This document shows, piece by piece, positions 37,295-46,261 of a DNA stretch of 64,000 nt. Source of the DNA: CATQHP01 sp965205595 (GTDB taxonomy: Bacteria; Acidobacteriota; Terriglobia; Bryobacterales; UBA6623); the NCBI GenBank assembly GCA_965205595.1, contig CBDBHI010000003.1, forward strand, positions 1-64,000, read 5' to 3'. Positions within the stretch are counted from its first letter, which is position 1. Every line of letters starts with the position of its first letter. The position numbers and the translations under genes are program-made. The notes under the pieces were generated by a model that saw nothing but the letters and a program-made list of their open reading frames with translations, was not told the DNA's origin and searched no databases.

Positions 37295-38449
37295 TCACGC
37301 CGACGGCTTCGACCGCGCCTCAAGGTTGTACCCCCAGGGGGAAATAGAGTCCGCGTGGGCGATCATTTGCTCGACCAATAGGCCCACTAACAGCTTCCCC
37401 GCCAGCCAGGCTTTCGCGCTTCGCTCGTCTTTTTTCGGTAGATGGCCGAGGCTCATAATCGATTTCATCCGCTTGAATACCAACTCGATCTGCCAACGCA
37501 ATCGATACGTGTTTAGAATGTCGATCGACGAGACACCCGGCGCCAGCGTCGTCCAGATCATCAAGTACTCAGCGAACACTAACGACTGCTCCGAAACCGT
37601 TGTTTGATTGCGCTTGGCGCGCGATTCCAAACGTCGCCGGGCTTGCTCCGTCGCTTCGGCGGAGCGCCGCACAGCAACCAGACGTCCCTCGATCCAATCC
37701 CCGTTTGGGCCCTTCACGCGGGTCGAAAACTCGCGCGGAACGTAGCCGCGCAGACGGCGCATTCGCGACAGCAAGTCGATGCGTTTGCCCTTGAAATCGA
37801 ACAATGGAAGCGATTGTCGGTTGAGTCGCACGATCACATCGCCACCCGCGTGCGCCACATGCGCGACTCCTGGCGGCGTGGCATACACCCGATCTCCCAT
37901 CATCACATCGCCCGCTTCGACATCGAATCGCCGGAAGGTTTCGCCGCCTTTCCGCACTGCGGTGAGTTCAAAAAAGTCGCACTCGAGGTTGGCCAGATTC
38001 ACGGCGTAGTGCAGTTTCCAGTCGCTGCCCGTGCTGCCGGGTTCGGACACTGCGGTCGCGTCAACGGCGCGCAAGCGTCGATCCAACGAAGCCAACGGCA
38101 ACTGCACGCTGCCGCGCATTTGCTGCGCCAGCCAACGCAGCCACTCCTCGGCGGCGCGTAGTCGTTTGAACACGCCCACGGCGCTGATTTGCGCCAACCC
38201 GGAGGCCGCTGCTCGCGCCGCCGTTTCAGCCAGCGAACAACCGCTCGCCAAATGAATCAGGAGCAACCGAAGAACGGTTTCGGGCTCCTTGATATAGCGG
38301 GCGCGACGCATGGCGCCCAGTGTCCCAGCCTGCTCCCGCCAGCCGTCGGGGAGAAACGAACACAGCACCTCCCAATTTTCGATGTCAGCCAAATACGCAT
38401 CTGAAGCTCTCATACCAACAGTATGAGAACAATCGCCCTCCGAGAGCAA
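37295..38449 (-). CDS. IS4-like family transposase
   Basis: A 384-aa DDE transposase. The YREK-type signature appears as YRLRWQIELVFKRMKSIM near the C-terminus, which contains the catalytic glutamate. DDE aspartates are in the VDATAVSEPG region and GDVMMGDRVYATPPGV. The N-terminus carries the IS4 N-domain (LLRLLLIHLASGCSLAETAARAAAS). The gene fills the element and appears intact. It is followed inside the element by a perfect hairpin. Confidence 0.9.
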   Translation of the reverse strand: MLSEGDCSHTVGMRASDAYLADIENWEVLCSFLPDGWREQAGTLGAMRRARYIKEPETVLRLLLIHLASGCSLAETAARAAASGLAQISAVGVFKRLRAAEEWLRWLAQQMRGSVQLPLASLDRRLRAVDATAVSEPGSTGSDWKLHYAVNLANLECDFFELTAVRKGGETFRRFDVEAGDVMMGDRVYATPPGVAHVAHAGGDVIVRLNRQSLPLFDFKGKRIDLLSRMRRLRGYVPREFSTRVKGPNGDWIEGRLVAVRRSAEATEQARRRLESRAKRNQTTVSEQSLVFAEYLMIWTTLAPGVSSIDILNTYRLRWQIELVFKRMKSIMSLGHLPKKDERSAKAWLAGKLLVGLLVEQMIAHADSISPWGYNLEARSKPSA

Positions 38450-38640
38450 ATGTTAGGTTAACTCTTATTGAGTTGCACCCTGGGACTGGAGTTTGGCCTT
38501 TCACTAGATGGGATGCGCGGTAGGCGCGTAGTTGAGTTGTGAGGGATCTGAGAATGCTTGTGTCTTAAAACGTTTTGAGGTACTCTTGTATCTAGTTGTT
38601 TAGCTTGTTTTATAACTAGATTCACTGCAAAGGAGACCTC

Positions 38641-38910
38641 ATGCCCTTCCCCACCAAACTCCAGTTGATCAAGCGCAAGGCCTCGCAACAGTTCTACGTC
38701 AACTTCCCCTCCGCCACCGCTCAGATGCTCGACTTCCAGCCCGGCGAACAGCTCGAATGGATCCTGCTCGACCGCTCCCAACTCGTGCTCAATCGTTTGC
38801 AAGCCCCGCCCGTTGAGTTAAAAAAAAACTCCTCAACGAGTCGTCGACACCTTCTCCCAACTCCCAACTCTTCGCCACAGGCCTCAACCCCCACGCCCGA
38901 CAAAGCGTGA
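38641..38910 (+). CDS. AbrB/SpoVT-like small protein linked to a transposase
   Basis: An 89-aa protein with an AbrB-like fold: KLQLIKRKASQQFYVNFPSATAQMLDFQPGEQLEWILLDRSQLVLNR resembles the swapped-hairpin domain of antitoxin and transition-state regulators. The C-terminal tail is Pro/Ser-rich and low-complexity. It has a strong Shine-Dalgarno AGGAGA at 38631-38636. The stop overlaps the GTG of the transposase fragment (GTGA), so translation would be coupled. The pairing suggests that it regulates the transposase. Function is inferred. Confidence 0.7.
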   Translation: MPFPTKLQLIKRKASQQFYVNFPSATAQMLDFQPGEQLEWILLDRSQLVLNRLQAPPVELKKNSSTSRRHLLPTPNSSPQASTPTPDKA

Positions 38911-39218
38911 ACGACCACCTCACCCGCCTCGCTCTCGGCGCCGCCGTCTGCCTCGGCCGCTCCACCATCACCGGCCTGCTGCATGCCTCCGGCGAGAGCT
39001 TTCAGGATTGGAGCGCCGGCTACCGCCTGTTCTCGCAACAACGCGTGGAGCCCCAACGCCTGCTCGATGCCTCGCGCCGCGAGGTGCTCGCTCGCTTGCC
39101 GCCCGAGGCTCCCTTGCTCGTCGCCATCGACGATACACTGCTCGCCAAGTCGAGTCTCAAAACGCCCGGCGTGAGTTGGCGGCGCGCTCCGCTTGCAGTA
39201 ATCTACGCTTCCGGCTAA
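38907..39218 (+). pseudogene. Truncated DDE-superfamily transposase
   Basis: The first ~95 residues of a DDE_5-type transposase: RSTITGLLHASGESFQDWSAGYRLF, the catalytic-type aspartates in LLVAIDDTLLAKSS, and KTPGVSWRRAPL, after which homologues normally continue GPPF.... Here the sequence diverges at about 39198 into AVIYASG and stops. The rest of the protein is missing. The GTG at 38907 overlaps the AbrB-like gene stop. Confidence 0.85.
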
Positions 39219-39282
39219 CGCCAACTCCCCATTTCCCCACCCTATCCCAAACTTCGACCGCCGCCGAACAGCCAAACTCCAG

Positions 39283-39316
39283 AGAAAGCCCGTGCGCGTT
39301 CGCGCACGGGCTTTCT
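39283..39316. terminator. Bidirectional terminator-like hairpin
   Basis: AGAAAGCCCGTGCGC and GCGCACGGGCTTTCT form a perfect 15-base stem around a GTTC loop. It lies between the transposase fragment and the restriction-modification genes and would insulate them. The T-tract is only CTTTCT. Confidence 0.65.
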
Positions 39317-39528
39317 ACCTCTAAAATCGTACCAGGGCACACCAAATTCTGATGGCTCGGGAATGGTGGAACCGTGGAAGCGACGACGGGCAGCAAAGCC
39401 GAAAATAATCGCCCAGTCACCCTGCCCGCCGGACCGGACGGTTCGGTGAAGAATTGGTAGTTGTTCGTGCGCCGCTGGTCACGAAGACGGAAAAGCATGA
39501 AATGAGAACGAGAAACAATGTTCCCATT

Positions 39529-39557
39529 TTATTCGCCTATGCTAATCTCGTTATAAT
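39529..39557 (+). promoter_or_regulatory. Promoter of the restriction-modification operon
   Basis: A perfect TATAAT at 39552-39557, with a poor -35 (TTATTC at 39529-39534) 17 bases upstream. The ATG of the methyltransferase is 24 bases downstream and has no clear Shine-Dalgarno. Confidence 0.45.
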
Positions 39558-39581
39558 TGCGGTTGCGCCGGTAGACTTCTG

Positions 39582-40748
39582 ATGAGACATTTCAAAGTGA
39601 TCGACCTATTCTGTGGAGCGGGTGGCATGACACTCGGGTTCATCCAGATGCAGCGTCTCCTTGGCGAGCGAGGTGAATCAGGAGCCTCAAAGGCTGCACG
39701 TGCCTCACGCAACGAGTCCACCTTCAAGACCGTCTGGGCAAACGACATGAATCGATACTCGGTTGAAACGTACAACCGCAACTTCGGTCGTCACTGCATC
39801 CCGGGTGATATCTGCGAACTCCTAGAAGATTCGTCAGTTGAAATTCCGCATGCGGACGTCGTGATTGGCGGACCTCCGTGTCAGGGCTTTAGCTTGCTCA
39901 ACAAAAACAAGAACGGTGACGGGCGGCGTCAATTGTGGCGACCGTATTTCGAGGTAGTCCGGCGCTCCGGAGCACGCGCGTTCGTGATGGAAAATGTACC
40001 GCAGTTACTCAAGTCGCCAGAGTTCTGGGAGATCACTGAGGCTGCCGAAGAGCTTGGCTTTCGCGTCCGTCCAGGCGTTTTAATGGCGGCGGATTTTGGC
40101 GTCCCCCAGACTCGGAAGCGCGCCTTTATCTTCGCCTCGCGTTCCGGCGAGGCGGGCGAGCCGGAGTTTCCTTCGAGAAGCCACTTCAACCCTCGCGCAC
40201 GCAGAGGTAACGATCCAAACTTGTACGGCATCGAAGCGTCTGAGCAAGACCTGAGACCTTGGCGAACAGTTGAAGATGCCGTGGCTGATCTCCCTCCGCC
40301 GCTGACGACCGAAATCAGAAAAGACGAGGCCCCGCCACTGGACTTGCATTTCGGTCGCTCACCAACCCCTAAAAGCAAGGCGCGCTATCGGGCAATTCCG
40401 CAACCGGGAATGAATCGGGAGGATCTTCTGCGCCGCGCGCCTCACTTGACACCGCGTTGCTGGGTCAACAAGAAGGGCGGTACTGACCTATTCGGTCGAC
40501 TCTGGTGGGACCGTCCGGCGGTCACGATTCGAACCGAGTTTTTTAAGCCCGAGAAAGGCCGGTATCTTCACCCCGAGCAGCACCGCCCCATCACGCACCG
40601 CGAAGCCGCCAGATTCCAGAGCTTCCCGGACGACTTTCAATTTGAAGGCACTAAGATCGAGATCGCGAAGCAGATCGGCAATGCCGTGCCACCCTTGCTC
40701 GCCGCCTCAATCGCGGACTGCATCCACCGCATGCTCTCGGAGCAATGA
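39582..40748 (+). CDS. DNA (cytosine-5) methyltransferase
   Basis: Type II C5 DNA methyltransferase. Motif I LFCGAGGMTLGF is at residues 6-17, motif IV GGPPCQGFSLLNK near 97-109, motif VI VMENVPQLL near 137, and motif X QIGNAVPPLLAASIAD near the end. The long variable region (about 200-320) holds the target-recognition domain. The partner endonuclease overlaps by four bases (ATGA), and a Vsr-type gene follows, so the methyltransferase is part of a complete R-M unit. By partner homology the expected target is GCCGGC; the methyltransferase sequence alone does not prove this. Confidence 0.93.
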   Translation: MRHFKVIDLFCGAGGMTLGFIQMQRLLGERGESGASKAARASRNESTFKTVWANDMNRYSVETYNRNFGRHCIPGDICELLEDSSVEIPHADVVIGGPPCQGFSLLNKNKNGDGRRQLWRPYFEVVRRSGARAFVMENVPQLLKSPEFWEITEAAEELGFRVRPGVLMAADFGVPQTRKRAFIFASRSGEAGEPEFPSRSHFNPRARRGNDPNLYGIEASEQDLRPWRTVEDAVADLPPPLTTEIRKDEAPPLDLHFGRSPTPKSKARYRAIPQPGMNREDLLRRAPHLTPRCWVNKKGGTDLFGRLWWDRPAVTIRTEFFKPEKGRYLHPEQHRPITHREAARFQSFPDDFQFEGTKIEIAKQIGNAVPPLLAASIADCIHRMLSEQ

Positions 40749-41728
40749 TGGCCAAGAAGTCACGCGAGGTGAGCGGTCGAGAAGCAACGATTGCCGCAGA
40801 GCGACGGAACCTGCATCGCGAAGCAAGTAGACTTCTGATACGCCTAAATCAATGGGGCGTACCCGATTTCGCGGATCGACAATCAGCCGAACTGAAGGGT
40901 AGGCAAAAGGACTTCAAGCTGACGGGGAGTGAAGAAATTTCCGTCGCAATGATCAGGGAGGGCGGTCTAACCGGAGCAATCGGCGGCGACTTAAAAGGCC
41001 AGAGCAAGGGTCAAGTATTTGAGGAACTGATCATGGCGTTCCTTGAGAGGTGTTTCCTCGGCCTCTCTCACATCAGGCCCGGTCAATGGCACTCCAAACG
41101 AAAGAGTACCGATAGGGACAAGAAAACCACCAGCATTTCTCAGTTTGAACAGTACGAGCATCTCGGTGTCATCGATCGCGCAACCGCGGACCTCAAGGAG
41201 ATTTCCGATGCCGCCAAGCTCGCGAAGGAGTTAGAGGCGGTTCTCGGATCCGGCTACCTCGTAACCCCCGACATAGTAGTGTTTCGCGATCAGCTTTCGG
41301 ACACGGAGATCAATGAGGGTTGTCTACTCGTCGATGAAACTACCGCGACCCATTCCTCACTCCGGGCCCGCGGGTCGGTGAAGCGCCTTCTACATGCCAG
41401 CGTCTCCTGCAAGTACACCCTTCGCAGTGATCGCAGTCAAAACGCCAGGACAGAAGCACTCAATCTCATACGAAATCGCAAGGGCCGAGCGCCTCACATT
41501 GTCGTGGTTACAGCCGAGCCAATGCCCGGTCGGATCGCGTCCATCGCGATGGGCTCCGGAGACGTTGACTGCGTTTATCACTTTGCGCTCTATGAACTCC
41601 GAAAGGCTGTCGACGTTTTGGCTGAGCAGCAGACCGGCTATCAAGGGTCTCAAGAGCTACTGCACAATATGATTGAAGGAAACCGGCTACGCGACATAAG
41701 CGACTTGCCGCTGGATCTCGCAGTCTGA
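40745..41728 (+). CDS. NgoMIV-like type II restriction endonuclease
   Basis: Type II restriction endonuclease of the NgoMIV family (PF09015 type), 327 aa. The catalytic strand VSCKYTLRSDRSQNARTEAL near residues 217-235 matches the family's S-C-K-x-T-x-R-S-D-R block, which contains the catalytic lysine. An upstream acidic motif is TPDIVVFRD near 173. The C-terminal block ASIAMGSGDVDCVYHFALYEL is also family-typical. The known family recognises GCCGGC. It overlaps the methyltransferase gene (ATGA), and Vsr follows after 6 bases. GCCGGC is common in this window, so the methyltransferase would be needed to protect the chromosome. Specificity is inferred from family membership. Confidence 0.9.
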   Translation: MMAKKSREVSGREATIAAERRNLHREASRLLIRLNQWGVPDFADRQSAELKGRQKDFKLTGSEEISVAMIREGGLTGAIGGDLKGQSKGQVFEELIMAFLERCFLGLSHIRPGQWHSKRKSTDRDKKTTSISQFEQYEHLGVIDRATADLKEISDAAKLAKELEAVLGSGYLVTPDIVVFRDQLSDTEINEGCLLVDETTATHSSLRARGSVKRLLHASVSCKYTLRSDRSQNARTEALNLIRNRKGRAPHIVVVTAEPMPGRIASIAMGSGDVDCVYHFALYELRKAVDVLAEQQTGYQGSQELLHNMIEGNRLRDISDLPLDLAV

Positions 41729-41734
41729 AAGGGT

Positions 41735-42142
41735 ATGGATACCCTCACACCAGTCCAGCGTCAAAAATGCATGTCTCGGGTTGGGGGAGTCAACACCTCA
41801 CCGGAACTGATAGTTCGAAAACTGCTACACCGGCTCGGCTATCGGTTTCGCATCCACGTCGCCCACCTACCTGGAAAGCCCGACATCGTGCTAGCGCGAC
41901 ACCGGAAAATCATACTGGTGAACGGGTGTTTCTGGCATGGACATCGCAATTGTTCGCGCGCCCGACGACCTACGTCCAACCGAGAGTTTTGGAACGAGAA
42001 GCTAGACGCCACGATTGCCCGTGACCGAAAGACTCATCGGGCGCTGCGAAAGCTTGGATGGTGCTTACTCGTCATTTGGGAGTGCCAAATTCGAAAGGGC
42101 AATCTTGAGCAGCGTCTCAAGAAGTTCATGCAACTTGGCTGA
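41735..42142 (+). CDS. vsr: Very short patch repair (Vsr) endonuclease
   Basis: T:G mismatch endonuclease of the Vsr family, which repairs deaminated 5-methylcytosine produced by C5 methyltransferases. Conserved segments are QKCMSRVGGVNTSPELIVRKLLHRLGYRFRIHV, the catalytic PGKPDIVLARHRKIILVNGCFWHGH (Asp and the Cys/His zinc ligands), and NREFWNEKLDATIARDRKTHRALRKLGW. Length is 135 aa. It directly follows the endonuclease gene and completes the expected methylation, cleavage and repair set. Confidence 0.95.
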   Translation: MDTLTPVQRQKCMSRVGGVNTSPELIVRKLLHRLGYRFRIHVAHLPGKPDIVLARHRKIILVNGCFWHGHRNCSRARRPTSNREFWNEKLDATIARDRKTHRALRKLGWCLLVIWECQIRKGNLEQRLKKFMQLG

Positions 42143-42465
42143 CCGCGACAACCCGGCACAGACGGTTTTTGCCGAAACCCACGGCAGAGCTATGGCCGGT
42201 TGGCCGCGACGAATGCGATCTCGGTCGCGGTTTGAAGCGTTCTGCATCGCCTCAATCGCGATTGCCGCGCAGACGGCCTGGAAAGAAGGGCGATTGGTGA
42301 CAGAAGGCCGTTCGCACCATAGCCCACGCTCCGGCACATCCGTCCACGCAATCCGAAGCCTCAGTATTTCGACTATGGACTGATTCTTCAGGCCTTACGG
42401 CCTCCAATAAAGCCAAACTAACGGGGGCGGGCAAACTGCCCGCCCCCGTTGGTTGAAGGGTTTTG
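42143..42465. other. Intergenic region before the convergent TonB receptor gene
   Basis: No gene is recognised. A strong hairpin terminator occupies its right end. Confidence 0.5.
42420..42450 (-). terminator. Strong rho-independent-type terminator of the TonB receptor
   Basis: AACGGGGGCGGGCA and TGCCCGCCCCCGTT form a 14-base stem with a 3-base loop. On the minus strand it is followed by a T-rich stretch (AGTTTGGCTTTATT), 16 bases past the receptor stop. It may also act on the plus-strand restriction genes. Confidence 0.8.
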
Positions 42466-45400
42466 TTAGAACGAATACTTCAGCGAGAACTGACCAATCC
42501 GGCCGGCTCCCGCGCCGGTGATGCGGCCCAGGCGACGGTCGGTGGCGCTACCTCTTCGCGGTTGTCCGAAGTTGGGTTTGTTGGCCAGGTTGAAGAAGTC
42601 GACGCGGAAGTCGACCACGTGACGTTCGGTGATCGAAATGCGTTTCCGCAACGAAATATCCCAGTTGACCGAGCCCGGCCCCTCGATGAAGTTGCGGCCC
42701 GAATTGCCAAACTGCCCAACTGCCGCCAACGCAAAGGCATCGGCGTTGAACCACTCGTGGATTCTCTCGCCGCGACTGCGGTTAGACGACAGCTCCGGGT
42801 TACCAACAACGTCGGCTCGATCGTGGCGTACGCCGGTCAATGAACGGTCGCGGCCCGCATCAACGTGGAACGGGCGGCCCTCCTGCAAGGTGATGATCGA
42901 ACCGAGTTCCCAGCCGCCTAAGACGCTCTTGGCGACGCCCGTCTTTGGTCCCGGAATCTCGTAAAGGAACGAAGTAACGAAGCGCTGCTGGAGGTCAAAG
43001 TCCCCGCGGCCGCGCTCACGGCTGCGGTCGTTGGGATTCTGAAGCCCGTTCTGGGTGACCGTCGCGAACGCCGCGCTCGTGAGAACCTCGTCGATCCCAC
43101 GCCCATACGTGTAAGCCATCTGGAACGTCAAGCCACGGCTAAAGCGCCTCTGAACCTGCACTTGCAGACTGTTGTAGACCGAGTTAGCTCCGCTGTTGAG
43201 TTGGCCGACGCTGCCGAATCCCTGAAAGATGCGCCGAGCGTCGGTGTTACGACCCGACGCGCCAGGGCCGAAGATGGCCATGTTTTGCTGACGGTTGTAG
43301 GTGAGATTGCGCCCGACATTTCCGACGTACGCCACTTCGACCATCAGGTTGTCCGTCAACTGCTGCTGAACGGTCAAGTTGTACGTCTGCATGTACGGAT
43401 TACGCAGACCCGGAGCAAATGCCTTCGGAATCGTAACCGGGAAAACGAAGTTCGGGTCGCTCGGATCGAACACGAACGGGAAGGGGTTGAGTCTTCCCCG
43501 GAACGGCGCCGACAGCGCCGGGGGCGAGTTGATGTCAACCGAAGCGCCGAACGGCTGCAGCGCCTGAACGCCGCCAGCCATTTCCGCCGTAAGCGGATCG
43601 TACGAGATGCCATAGCTGGTGCGGACTGACGTGCGTCCGTCTCCGAACACGTCCCAGGCGACGCCGAACCGTGGGGCGATGTTCACCAACGTGTCTTGAT
43701 AAGGGAACTGGGAGTCAGACAACCAAAGCAACCCAGGAGGCGCGCCGGAAATAAATGACGACGTTGCACCCGGGACTAGGGCTGTTTGCTGATTCTGCTG
43801 TTCCTCCCAGCGCGGGTAGAATTCGTTGCGAACTCCCAACGTCATCGTGACGTTGCGATGGATCTTGAAGCTGTCTTGAAAGAACATACCCGACTGGATG
43901 TAGCGGTGATCGAACTCGATCGGCGACGCCTGGCGGACCCGGCGAGCCTTACCTGTTAGGAAGTCAGCCATGGGTACGCCCGTGCGGTTACCGGTGAACT
44001 GCCACTCACTCCCCGTGGCGCGGTTATCGCGGTAGAGGAACTGATTGCGCTGCGTGTCGAAGCCCCACTTGAAATTGTGGTTGCCCTTGATCCAGCTCAT
44101 GTTCCACGACAGCGCGTAGTTCTGTGACAAGCGCTGGCGGTGGCGACCAGGGCCAAGTTGGAAGCGGTTTGTGATGCTCACCAGCGGCCGGGACTTGACA
44201 ACGCCGCCGGCATGATTGAAGTCCGTCGCGCCAAAGTCGGCAAGATCGTCGTCGAACGGAATGCTCTCCTGGTAGTTAAACCGCGTATATGTCAACCGGA
44301 CTGTGTTGACCAAGCTGGGCGTAATCAGATGCGTGTCCTCGAGAGTGTAGGTCTGCATGCGGTTGAAGCGCGGGTTCGGACCGTAGTCGACGAAGTCCGA
44401 ATTGCGCAGAGGATCAGCGCCTTCGTTGTGGTCGAAGAACAGCCGGAAGCTGATTTTGTTGCGGTCGCTGAAGCTGTGATCGACGCGAGTGATGTATTGG
44501 TTGTCGTCGCTAGGTTGGCTAACCTGCGTGACGAACCGTCCGTCACCGCGGTTCGGCTGCGGCACCCAACCGTCAAGCATGAACGTCGCAACCGGGTCGA
44601 TTAGGTTCGCGGGAACCATGTTGTTTGGGAACAGATCGCCAGTGTCAGCGTTCTTGACCGGATCGGCGCCTGCAAAATCGCCCAGGCGTTCCGCGGCTGT
44701 CGCCGGAAAGGCCGTTTTTAGACGGTCTTCACGAATGCGCTGGCCCTGATAAGTGAACTGGAAGAACGTCTTGTCTTTGCTGATCGGCCCGCCGACGGTG
44801 CCGCCAAACTGGTTAAAGCGCAGCTTCGGGACGCGGCTGGCGAAGAAGTTGCGGGCATCGAGCGTGTCGTTGCGCAGATAGTGCCAGACGCTGCCGTGAA
44901 ACTCATTCGTTCCAGAACGCGTGACGGCGCTAATGACACTGAAGCCACGCCCGTACTCCGCGGTGACACCGGTTGTTGTTACGCGGAACTCTTGGACGGC
45001 GTCGGGAGGCGGAAGAATTAAGCCCTGACTACGGTGGAAGTAGCTCATCGAGCCGCCGTCAAGCAGATAGTTCACCGAGAAGTGTCGGCCACCATTCATG
45101 CGCATTGTCTGCTGACCAAATGACGGGCGAATGGTGGTGCTCACGCTTTGCACGCCCGGCACCAGCCGGACAAGATCGAGAGCGTTGCGGCCGTTCAAGG
45201 GGAGATCCTTGATGCGGCGGTCATCGACCGTCATGCCTATCTGCGTCGAGCGCGTGTCGACCTGAGGGGCTTGGCTCGTTACTGTCACCGTTTCGGTAAC
45301 CTGGCCAAGTTCCAATACAAAGTCAACGCGCAAACTCTGTAGCGCCGACAGTGCGATTCCCGGGCTTTCGACAGTGCGAAAGCCCTCGGCCTGGACCGAG

Positions 45401-45621
45401 GCTTGATAGCTGCCAACCGGCAGTAGGGTCGCGAGATAGAAACCCGTGGCGCCTGACTCGACCGTTTTCACTTCGCCGGTGTTTTCGTTGATAAAGGTGA
45501 TCATCACCCCGGGGACGGCCGCGCCGGTTGGGTCGGTAACGCTACCGGCGATTTCGCCGGTAGTGGACTGACCGAACATGGTGGCGGTCGCGAAGAGAAT
45601 ACACACAACTAAATTCTTCAC
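42466..45621 (-). CDS. TonB-dependent receptor, Oar-like, with carboxypeptidase-regulatory domain
   Basis: Large outer-membrane receptor (1051 aa) of the Acidobacteria/Myxobacteria Oar type. A signal peptide covers residues 1-18 (MKNLVVCILFATATMFGQ). A CarboxypepD_reg-like Ig domain follows (GEIAGSVTDPTGAAVPGVMITF, about 20-105), then the plug (about 115-230; DVNGRNALDLVRLVPGVQ-like text reads LPLNGRNALDLVRLVPGVQ), then a long beta barrel ending in the terminal aromatic GQFSLKYSF. The GTG start at 45621 has a perfect AGGAGG 8 bases upstream. A strong terminator follows. The substrate is unknown; polysaccharide or peptide uptake is typical. Confidence 0.93.
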   Translation of the reverse strand: MKNLVVCILFATATMFGQSTTGEIAGSVTDPTGAAVPGVMITFINENTGEVKTVESGATGFYLATLLPVGSYQASVQAEGFRTVESPGIALSALQSLRVDFVLELGQVTETVTVTSQAPQVDTRSTQIGMTVDDRRIKDLPLNGRNALDLVRLVPGVQSVSTTIRPSFGQQTMRMNGGRHFSVNYLLDGGSMSYFHRSQGLILPPPDAVQEFRVTTTGVTAEYGRGFSVISAVTRSGTNEFHGSVWHYLRNDTLDARNFFASRVPKLRFNQFGGTVGGPISKDKTFFQFTYQGQRIREDRLKTAFPATAAERLGDFAGADPVKNADTGDLFPNNMVPANLIDPVATFMLDGWVPQPNRGDGRFVTQVSQPSDDNQYITRVDHSFSDRNKISFRLFFDHNEGADPLRNSDFVDYGPNPRFNRMQTYTLEDTHLITPSLVNTVRLTYTRFNYQESIPFDDDLADFGATDFNHAGGVVKSRPLVSITNRFQLGPGRHRQRLSQNYALSWNMSWIKGNHNFKWGFDTQRNQFLYRDNRATGSEWQFTGNRTGVPMADFLTGKARRVRQASPIEFDHRYIQSGMFFQDSFKIHRNVTMTLGVRNEFYPRWEEQQNQQTALVPGATSSFISGAPPGLLWLSDSQFPYQDTLVNIAPRFGVAWDVFGDGRTSVRTSYGISYDPLTAEMAGGVQALQPFGASVDINSPPALSAPFRGRLNPFPFVFDPSDPNFVFPVTIPKAFAPGLRNPYMQTYNLTVQQQLTDNLMVEVAYVGNVGRNLTYNRQQNMAIFGPGASGRNTDARRIFQGFGSVGQLNSGANSVYNSLQVQVQRRFSRGLTFQMAYTYGRGIDEVLTSAAFATVTQNGLQNPNDRSRERGRGDFDLQQRFVTSFLYEIPGPKTGVAKSVLGGWELGSIITLQEGRPFHVDAGRDRSLTGVRHDRADVVGNPELSSNRSRGERIHEWFNADAFALAAVGQFGNSGRNFIEGPGSVNWDISLRKRISITERHVVDFRVDFFNLANKPNFGQPRRGSATDRRLGRITGAGAGRIGQFSLKYSF

Positions 45622-45629
45622 GTGTCGGA

Positions 45630-45635
45630 CCTCCT
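45630..45635 (-). promoter_or_regulatory. Shine-Dalgarno that fixes the GTG start of the TonB receptor
   Basis: Perfect AGGAGG on the minus strand with 8 bases to the GTG at 45621, supporting a GTG rather than an internal ATG. Confidence 0.75.
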
Positions 45636-45679
45636 GATCCTATGAACGATTCGCTTGAGCCCCCACTGGGCCCAAGACT

Positions 45680-45714
45680 GGCTACAGTGTAGCCGCATCG
45701 ATTTGGCAAAGCAA
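45680..45714 (-). promoter_or_regulatory. Promoter and overlapping palindrome of the TonB receptor
   Basis: On the minus strand TTGCTT (45714-45709) and TACACT (45691-45686) lie 17 bases apart. The -10 box sits within a perfect palindrome GGCTACA-G-TGTAGCC (45680-45694), a candidate operator. Confidence 0.5.
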
Positions 45715-45981
45715 ATGCCCTGTGTCTGCGGCTGATACCGGTGCCCGCTTCTTGCAATCCAAATCCCTACCTTATGACGGCGACGATCAGTCGGTGGCGC
45801 GTGCGTAAACGAGTGCGGAGGAGAAGGGCCGGTTTAGCCAACTGGCCCTGGTACGGAACTATCATCAGGACCAAGTTCCGTCTGACGGGCGAACGTCGTA
45901 CCCCAACGCACTCGCTTACGCGCGTGCCACCGAAACTCTCGGGAGGTTCCGATTTCAACCGTCTCGTTACAATAGATAGCA
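45715..45981. other. Intergenic region, nothing recognised
   Basis: About 270 bases between the divergent TonB receptor and radical SAM genes (360 from start to start). No gene is seen. Confidence 0.4.
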
Positions 45982-46260
45982 GTGCAAATCTGGGAACGAC
46001 TAGTGCGGCATGCATGGCTCAGTGCCGTTCATCGCGTGCCCTGGCGGACGCCGACGCCGCCCTTCCTGATCCTTTTCATCAATTCGATTTGTAACCAGAC
46101 CTGCGAGCACTGTTTCTACTGGCGCAACCTCAACCGGAAAGACGATCTGACGCTTGACGAGCTACGAGCGCTCTCGAAAAATCTGGGCAAGCTAGACAAT
46201 CTAAATATCTCAGGCGGCGAGCCGTTCTTGCGGCCGGAGTTTGCCGAGATCTGCGGTTTT
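45982..46260 (+). pseudogene. Radical SAM/SPASM protein, N-terminal part before a frameshift
   Basis: N-terminal end of a radical SAM enzyme. The cluster-binding motif CNQTCEHC is near residues 37-44, and the SAM-binding segment NISGGEPFLRPEF near 73-85 is typical. GTG at 45982 is the likely start. The frame is correct to EICGF (46260), then one extra base (46261) throws it out of register; the real continuation, FIESNGVKQIYVPTNGS, is in the next frame from 46262. The rest of this frame is meaningless. Confidence 0.85.
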
Positions 46261-46261
46261 G

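Larger units (their letters stand above)
37133..38480 (-). mobile_element. IS4-like insertion sequence, complete
   Basis: About 1.35 kb. Left end GGGTGCACCCAATAAG (37133) and inverted right end GGGTGCAACTCAATAAG (reading inward from 38480) form an imperfect terminal repeat of about 26 bases that continues with GTTAACCTA on both sides. It contains one transposase gene. I see no target duplication, so the insertion may be old or rearranged. Confidence 0.8.
39219..39581. other. Intergenic region with terminator-like hairpin
   Basis: No gene is seen. It includes a long hairpin at 39283-39316 and the AT-rich promoter region of the restriction-modification genes. Confidence 0.5.

Noticed and set aside
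37133..42450. Genomic island with defined attachment sites
   Set aside because: No integrase or tRNA lies at either border and no direct repeats were found; only clustered mobile genes support an island.
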